A DNA stretch of 64,000 nt, from NCBI RefSeq assembly GCF_019263745.1, contig NZ_CP077107.1, positions 682,001-746,000 of the forward strand, written 5' to 3'. Position 1 is the first letter of the stretch. Each line of letters opens with the position of its first letter. This document shows, in pieces, positions 60,817 through 64,000 of the stretch. The notes under the pieces were generated by a model. It searched no databases. It was given only the letters and a program-made list of their open reading frames with translations, and had not been told where the DNA came from. This stretch comes from Methanospirillum hungatei. GTDB taxonomy: Archaea; Halobacteriota; Methanomicrobia; Methanomicrobiales; Methanospirillaceae. Made by a program: the position numbers and the translations under genes.

Positions 60817-62499
60817 TTACCAGGAGAGATGAGGATCAAGAGTAATCAACACTTCCGCAGGACCACCATTTTCCGGGACAAGTAACCGGACCATACAATA
60901 TAGTTCTCCGGAGGAACTCACACCCTCATTTGAAATAATCCGTGATATTCCCCTTCCGGTATTCACAACCTCACGGATCATATCACACATCTCAAGTTTA
61001 CAAAGAACCGGATGAACATTCAGATGTTTATTCAGGATATCTTCTTTTGGAATGTCAAGGAGTTCTTGTGCACAAGGATTTATTTCTCTGATTATCCCTT
61101 CTTTATCTACCAGGATAACACCGATATTGATGGCTTCTATAATATTTTCATATCGATGTTGGGATCGTCTGAGAGCTTTTTCTATCTGACAATAACTGGT
61201 GATATCCCGCCCCAATGTCACTGAACCAATCTGTGAGCCTTCATTATTCACAAATGGAACAGTAATAATATCAAATTCAGTCAGTCCGGTTCGGGTGCGT
61301 ACTGATATCCGCTCCTTAAGATCACAAAAAATTGCATCTGCATCATTATCTTCACGCGGGTGATATATGACGCCACAGGGAAAATCTTCCTCTTTTTTCC
61401 CCACCGGTTCAGTTGTGTCCCTTGCATCAAGAAAATCTGATCCTGCCTTATTTACAAAAATAAATGAACCTTCATTATCTTTAGCCCATAAAACATCAGG
61501 AACCGTGTCACATAATCTCCGCATCAAGGCATACATTGATGCATATTCCTCTTTTGCTGATAGGAGCGACTTTTTCATCCGATCCTGCTGAATTGCAGAC
61601 CCAATCATGGCTGCAGCTGCCTGAAGAGCATCTATTTCCACACCGGTCCAGTTCCGATCTCCAAGGTAATCTGCAAAAGAAAATAAACCCCATACCTGTT
61701 GATTTACAAAGACAGGAAAAATCGCAATGGCTTTTGCCGTATATTCCGTCCAATTAATGGACATCTTCTGGATTTGAGAAGAGTCATAGATAAGTGTCTC
61801 TCCCCTCGTGAGACGCTCAATTATTTCATCAACTTCAAAAAATTTGTGTTTTCTGAGATATTCCTCAGTGACAGGATTCTGAACAGAGGCTCTGGTCCAG
61901 GAAGCCTCGTAGGAAAAATATGACAGGCAAGTTCCCTGCACCTCTTCAGTTTTGAGTCTGAACAGCCTGACTGCATCCACTTCTGTTGCCAGACCAAATA
62001 AGGTAATTGCTTCCTGTAATGCACGATCAAATGCCTCACCTCCCAAAAAAAGGTTTGAAACTAAACTTACTGCCTCAAGAATCCCGTCACGACGCTTCAA
62101 GGCATTGCGCGTGTTTCTCTGCTGAATGGCATAATTGACTTTATGATTGAGCTCGACAAAGAGAGCTTTTGTCTCGCCACCTTTTTGTATGTAAAAATCA
62201 GCTCCGGAATTGATTGCATCAATGATAACTGTTTCTCTGCCTCTGCCGGAAAACAAAATGAAGGGAATATCTTTGTCTATATCACGAACAGCTTTTAAAA
62301 AATCAAGTCCGTTCATCTGAGGCATTTCATAATCAGATATTATGCACGAATACGAACCGCTTTTGATTAGATCCAAGGCTACATGTGCAGAGGTTACCGC
62401 ATCTACCTTGATTTTCCCATCTTTTTCCAGTAATAATTTTGTTAAATCACAAATAACCGGCTCATCATCTACATGGAGTACTCGGACTTCAGAAATCAC
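60817..62499 (-). CDS. Receiver-GAF-PAS-PAS signalling protein without kinase core
   Basis: The 560-residue cytoplasmic protein starts (GTG) with a receiver domain: D11-D12, phosphoacceptor D56 in 'IISDYEMPQMNG' and Lys in 'IQKGGETK'. A GAF-like domain occupies about 140-300 ('ITLFGLATEVDAVRLFRLK', 'FVNQQVWGLFSFADYLGDRNWTGVEI'). Two PAS domains follow (about 320-435 with 'VPDVLWAKDNEGSFIFVNKAG', and 440-560). There is no H-box or ATPase domain, so it cannot phosphorylate itself by the usual route. It may relay signals by protein contact with kinases such as that at 2403-4703. Confidence 0.82.
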   Translation of the reverse strand: MISEVRVLHVDDEPVICDLTKLLLEKDGKIKVDAVTSAHVALDLIKSGSYSCIISDYEMPQMNGLDFLKAVRDIDKDIPFILFSGRGRETVIIDAINSGADFYIQKGGETKALFVELNHKVNYAIQQRNTRNALKRRDGILEAVSLVSNLFLGGEAFDRALQEAITLFGLATEVDAVRLFRLKTEEVQGTCLSYFSYEASWTRASVQNPVTEEYLRKHKFFEVDEIIERLTRGETLIYDSSQIQKMSINWTEYTAKAIAIFPVFVNQQVWGLFSFADYLGDRNWTGVEIDALQAAAAMIGSAIQQDRMKKSLLSAKEEYASMYALMRRLCDTVPDVLWAKDNEGSFIFVNKAGSDFLDARDTTEPVGKKEEDFPCGVIYHPREDNDADAIFCDLKERISVRTRTGLTEFDIITVPFVNNEGSQIGSVTLGRDITSYCQIEKALRRSQHRYENIIEAINIGVILVDKEGIIREINPCAQELLDIPKEDILNKHLNVHPVLCKLEMCDMIREVVNTGRGISRIISNEGVSSSGELYCMVRLLVPENGGPAEVLITLDPHLSW

Positions 62500-62665
62500 G
62501 CCTCGACCTGCCCTTACATTTTGACACTGAATTTTCTTAATAGTATCATCTATCTAACTTGTCATACCGCTTCTTCGAAACACATCAGGGCATAGTGGGG
62601 GTTGATACCTTCAAATGTCTCCAGAGTTAATCTCTTTATAACGTAGAAATTTATAGGAGATAATT

Positions 62666-63217
62666 ATGCGGTTATGCTCAACGAATTTGCTCATCACATC
62701 CATTCTGCTATTCACCTTAACCGGTATTCTTCCCTGTTATGGGGAAGATATCGGAATGTCAGGTAATTTTACTGAAAATGATTCAGAATTTTTGTTTATG
62801 ATGAATCAGTACTGGATCCCGGATCTCTACGAAATAAAAGGCAGAATCGATAATTCTGTCAGTTACACAATTCCGGATATGCTTAACTTATCAGTAGAAT
62901 ACGCGAATATCCGTTTGAAAAAGAACCTGAATGAAACGCACTCCTATAATGTATCTCCAGATCTCGTGTATTTAAGATCCGCATACAACCAGACCGTACA
63001 ATCTGAACTCGTGAAATTAAACCTTCTTCCAGCGTTGAATCGATCTGATCCCCAGTATGTAACCAGGGTATCGGGAGTTACCGCACAGTTATCGCTTTAT
63101 GGTGCATGGCTTGAGTACCAGGTAATGCAGCGGTATTCAGTTCAAAACAGAACGTTTCCCGAACTTGCAAAGGTTCCGGCAGATGAATTTTTTAAAATTA
63201 TGGGTAACATGACCTGA
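62666..63217 (+). CDS. Secreted hypothetical protein
   Basis: I do not recognise this 183-residue protein. It has a clear signal peptide ('LLITSILLFTLTGILPCYG') and a mature helical region with several N-x-S/T sequons ('NFTEND', 'NLS', 'NETHSYNVS'), compatible with glycosylation outside the cell. No catalytic motif is seen. Spacer 62500-62665 before it is AT-rich, with TTTATAACG near 62634-62642 as a possible TATA box. Its general design is like that of the lipoprotein at 44815. Confidence 0.6.
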   Translation: MRLCSTNLLITSILLFTLTGILPCYGEDIGMSGNFTENDSEFLFMMNQYWIPDLYEIKGRIDNSVSYTIPDMLNLSVEYANIRLKKNLNETHSYNVSPDLVYLRSAYNQTVQSELVKLNLLPALNRSDPQYVTRVSGVTAQLSLYGAWLEYQVMQRYSVQNRTFPELAKVPADEFFKIMGNMT

Positions 63218-63320
63218 TTGAACCAATGCAGAATAACTCTCTCCTCCCTCTCTTTCAATGGCTATATGATAACGGTGAACAGCCGAATATCTCATATCCT
63301 TTCAGGTACTATCAGAGCAT

Positions 63321-63953
63321 ATGCGAATACGGGACATAATTCTCCCGGAAGATCAATTTTTTCTCCAGGTTTTTCGTGAAATATCTGATAAGACAGTTCA
63401 GGCTTCCGCTCATTTGACCGAACTGGTTTCTGATCTTGAACATAGAACAGGACAGACATGTCAGAAGATTCATCAACTTGAACATGAGTCAGACGAACTT
63501 CTCAGGAAGATTTTTGAGCGACTTGAGGAATCTTTAATAACTCCTCTTGAACCGGATGAGATACACCGGCTTGCCAAGGCACTTGATGATGTTATTGATA
63601 TCATTGACTGGGTAGCTCACCAGATTTGTAATTATCAACTCTCCGGATCATATCCACATCTGGGAAAATTTGCTGAATACATTGCCATTTCATCAATTGA
63701 AATACAAAAGGGGGTTCATCTTCTTGGATCCTGGGATGAGATCAGGGAGATAAAAAACGCCTGTGCTACCATAAACCAGGTCTGGAATAGGTCCAGCGAC
63801 CTGCTATCATCGGCAGTCACGGAACTATTCACCATGCAGGATCCGATTCAGGTGATAAAACTCAAAGATATTTATGAAAACCTGGAAGAGGTGTTACAGG
63901 AATGTAATGATGTCGGTCATGTTTTAAATGAGATCGTGATCAGGCATACCTGA
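63321..63953 (+). CDS. DUF47 (PhoU-like) protein
   Basis: The 210-residue all-helical protein belongs to the DUF47 family, related to PhoU and typically encoded directly before a PiT-type phosphate transporter. Matching features are the start 'RDIILPEDQFFLQVFREISDKTVQASAHLTELV', 'KIHQLEHESDELLRKIFERLEESLITPLEPDEIHRLAKALDDVID' (in parts), and the C-terminal 'LKDIYENLEEVLQECNDVGHVLNEIVI'. It should regulate phosphate uptake at the membrane. The next gene starts five bases downstream. Confidence 0.88.
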   Translation: MRIRDIILPEDQFFLQVFREISDKTVQASAHLTELVSDLEHRTGQTCQKIHQLEHESDELLRKIFERLEESLITPLEPDEIHRLAKALDDVIDIIDWVAHQICNYQLSGSYPHLGKFAEYIAISSIEIQKGVHLLGSWDEIREIKNACATINQVWNRSSDLLSSAVTELFTMQDPIQVIKLKDIYENLEEVLQECNDVGHVLNEIVIRHT

Positions 63954-63957
63954 AATC

Positions 63958-64000
63958 ATGGAATACATCTTTATTATCGGGATATTTCTAGCATTCCTTT
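63958..64000 (+). CDS. Start of a membrane protein, probably PiT phosphate transporter (partial)
   Basis: An ATG four bases after the DUF47 stop opens 'MEYIFIIGIFLAFL', the beginning of a hydrophobic helix, and runs off the window. DUF47 genes are usually followed by inorganic phosphate transporters of the PiT family, which start with such a helix. Only 14 residues are visible, so the identity rests on context. Confidence 0.45.
   Translation, partial: MEYIFIIGIFLAFL

Overview
The window looks like chromosomal DNA of a methanogenic archaeon of the Methanomicrobia, most likely Methanomicrobiales and possibly Methanospirillum-like. The evidence is: proteasome-activating nucleotidases (two copies), an archaeal multiprotein bridging factor, an archaeal UMP kinase and triosephosphate isomerase, the DKFP/ADTH-type aromatic pathway with 3-dehydroquinate synthase II, an aconitase-X swivel subunit (archaeal mevalonate pathway), AT-rich TATA boxes about 25 bases before genes, and large PAS/receiver histidine kinases with an 'ITRHDxxN' H-box. 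Several bacterial-type acquisitions, common in this group, are also present: GroES/GroEL, GyrA/GyrB, an AddAB-like helicase-nuclease, ATP-type phosphofructokinase and a bacterial-type shikimate kinase. No CRISPR array, insertion sequence or rRNA gene was seen. The genus is an inference; no database search was possible.

Layout. 1-4.7 kb: end of a sensor kinase, two membrane proteins, a receiver-PAS-kinase. 4.8-11.7 kb: AddB-like and AddA-like genes with a one-base overlap. 11.7-15.8 kb: amylomaltase and a GH57 glycosidase. 15.9-23.8 kb: a HEPN-like orphan, phosphofructokinase, NAD-kinase-like protein, TrpB2, an APC permease, a small orphan and an AIR-synthase-like protein. 23.9-28.6 kb: two secreted subtilases sharing a C-terminal domain, plus a tiny membrane protein. 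28.6-31.1 kb: groEL/groES and a divergent winged-helix gene. 31.2-35.2 kb: an RNase/radical-SAM pair, UMP kinase, tRNA-Pro, endonuclease III, tRNA-Ala and an MTAP-family phosphorylase. 35.3-39.0 kb: a five-PAS kinase with a degenerate receiver, followed by a broken HepT/MntA toxin-antitoxin pair. 39.1-43.6 kb: gyrB-gyrA. 43.7-49.4 kb: DUF475 protein, lipoprotein, aconitase-X small subunit, two PANs around an orphan, and aMBF1. 49.4-60.0 kb: a tightly packed aromatic amino acid operon. 60.1-64 kb: triosephosphate isomerase, a receiver-GAF-PAS protein, a secreted orphan, and a DUF47 protein followed by the start of what may be its transporter.

The aromatic operon encodes ADTH synthase, an aldolase paralogue (possibly DKFP synthase), 3-dehydroquinate synthase II, prephenate dehydrogenase, prephenate dehydratase, EPSP synthase, a shikimate kinase-shikimate dehydrogenase fusion, chorismate synthase and a U32 protein. 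Most neighbours overlap or lie a few bases apart. Dehydroquinate dehydratase and chorismate mutase are not recognisable in it.

The most interesting observation is in the 293-base leader of this operon. A TATA box sits about 25 bases before an ATG that opens a 47-codon frame. Its last 18 codons encode 13 Phe/Tyr/Trp residues, and its stop codon lies inside an inverted repeat whose right arm is also perfectly complementary to the Shine-Dalgarno region of the first enzyme gene. This resembles a leader-peptide attenuator, which to my knowledge is not an established mode of control in archaea. The low-complexity T-rich sequence is the main reason for caution.
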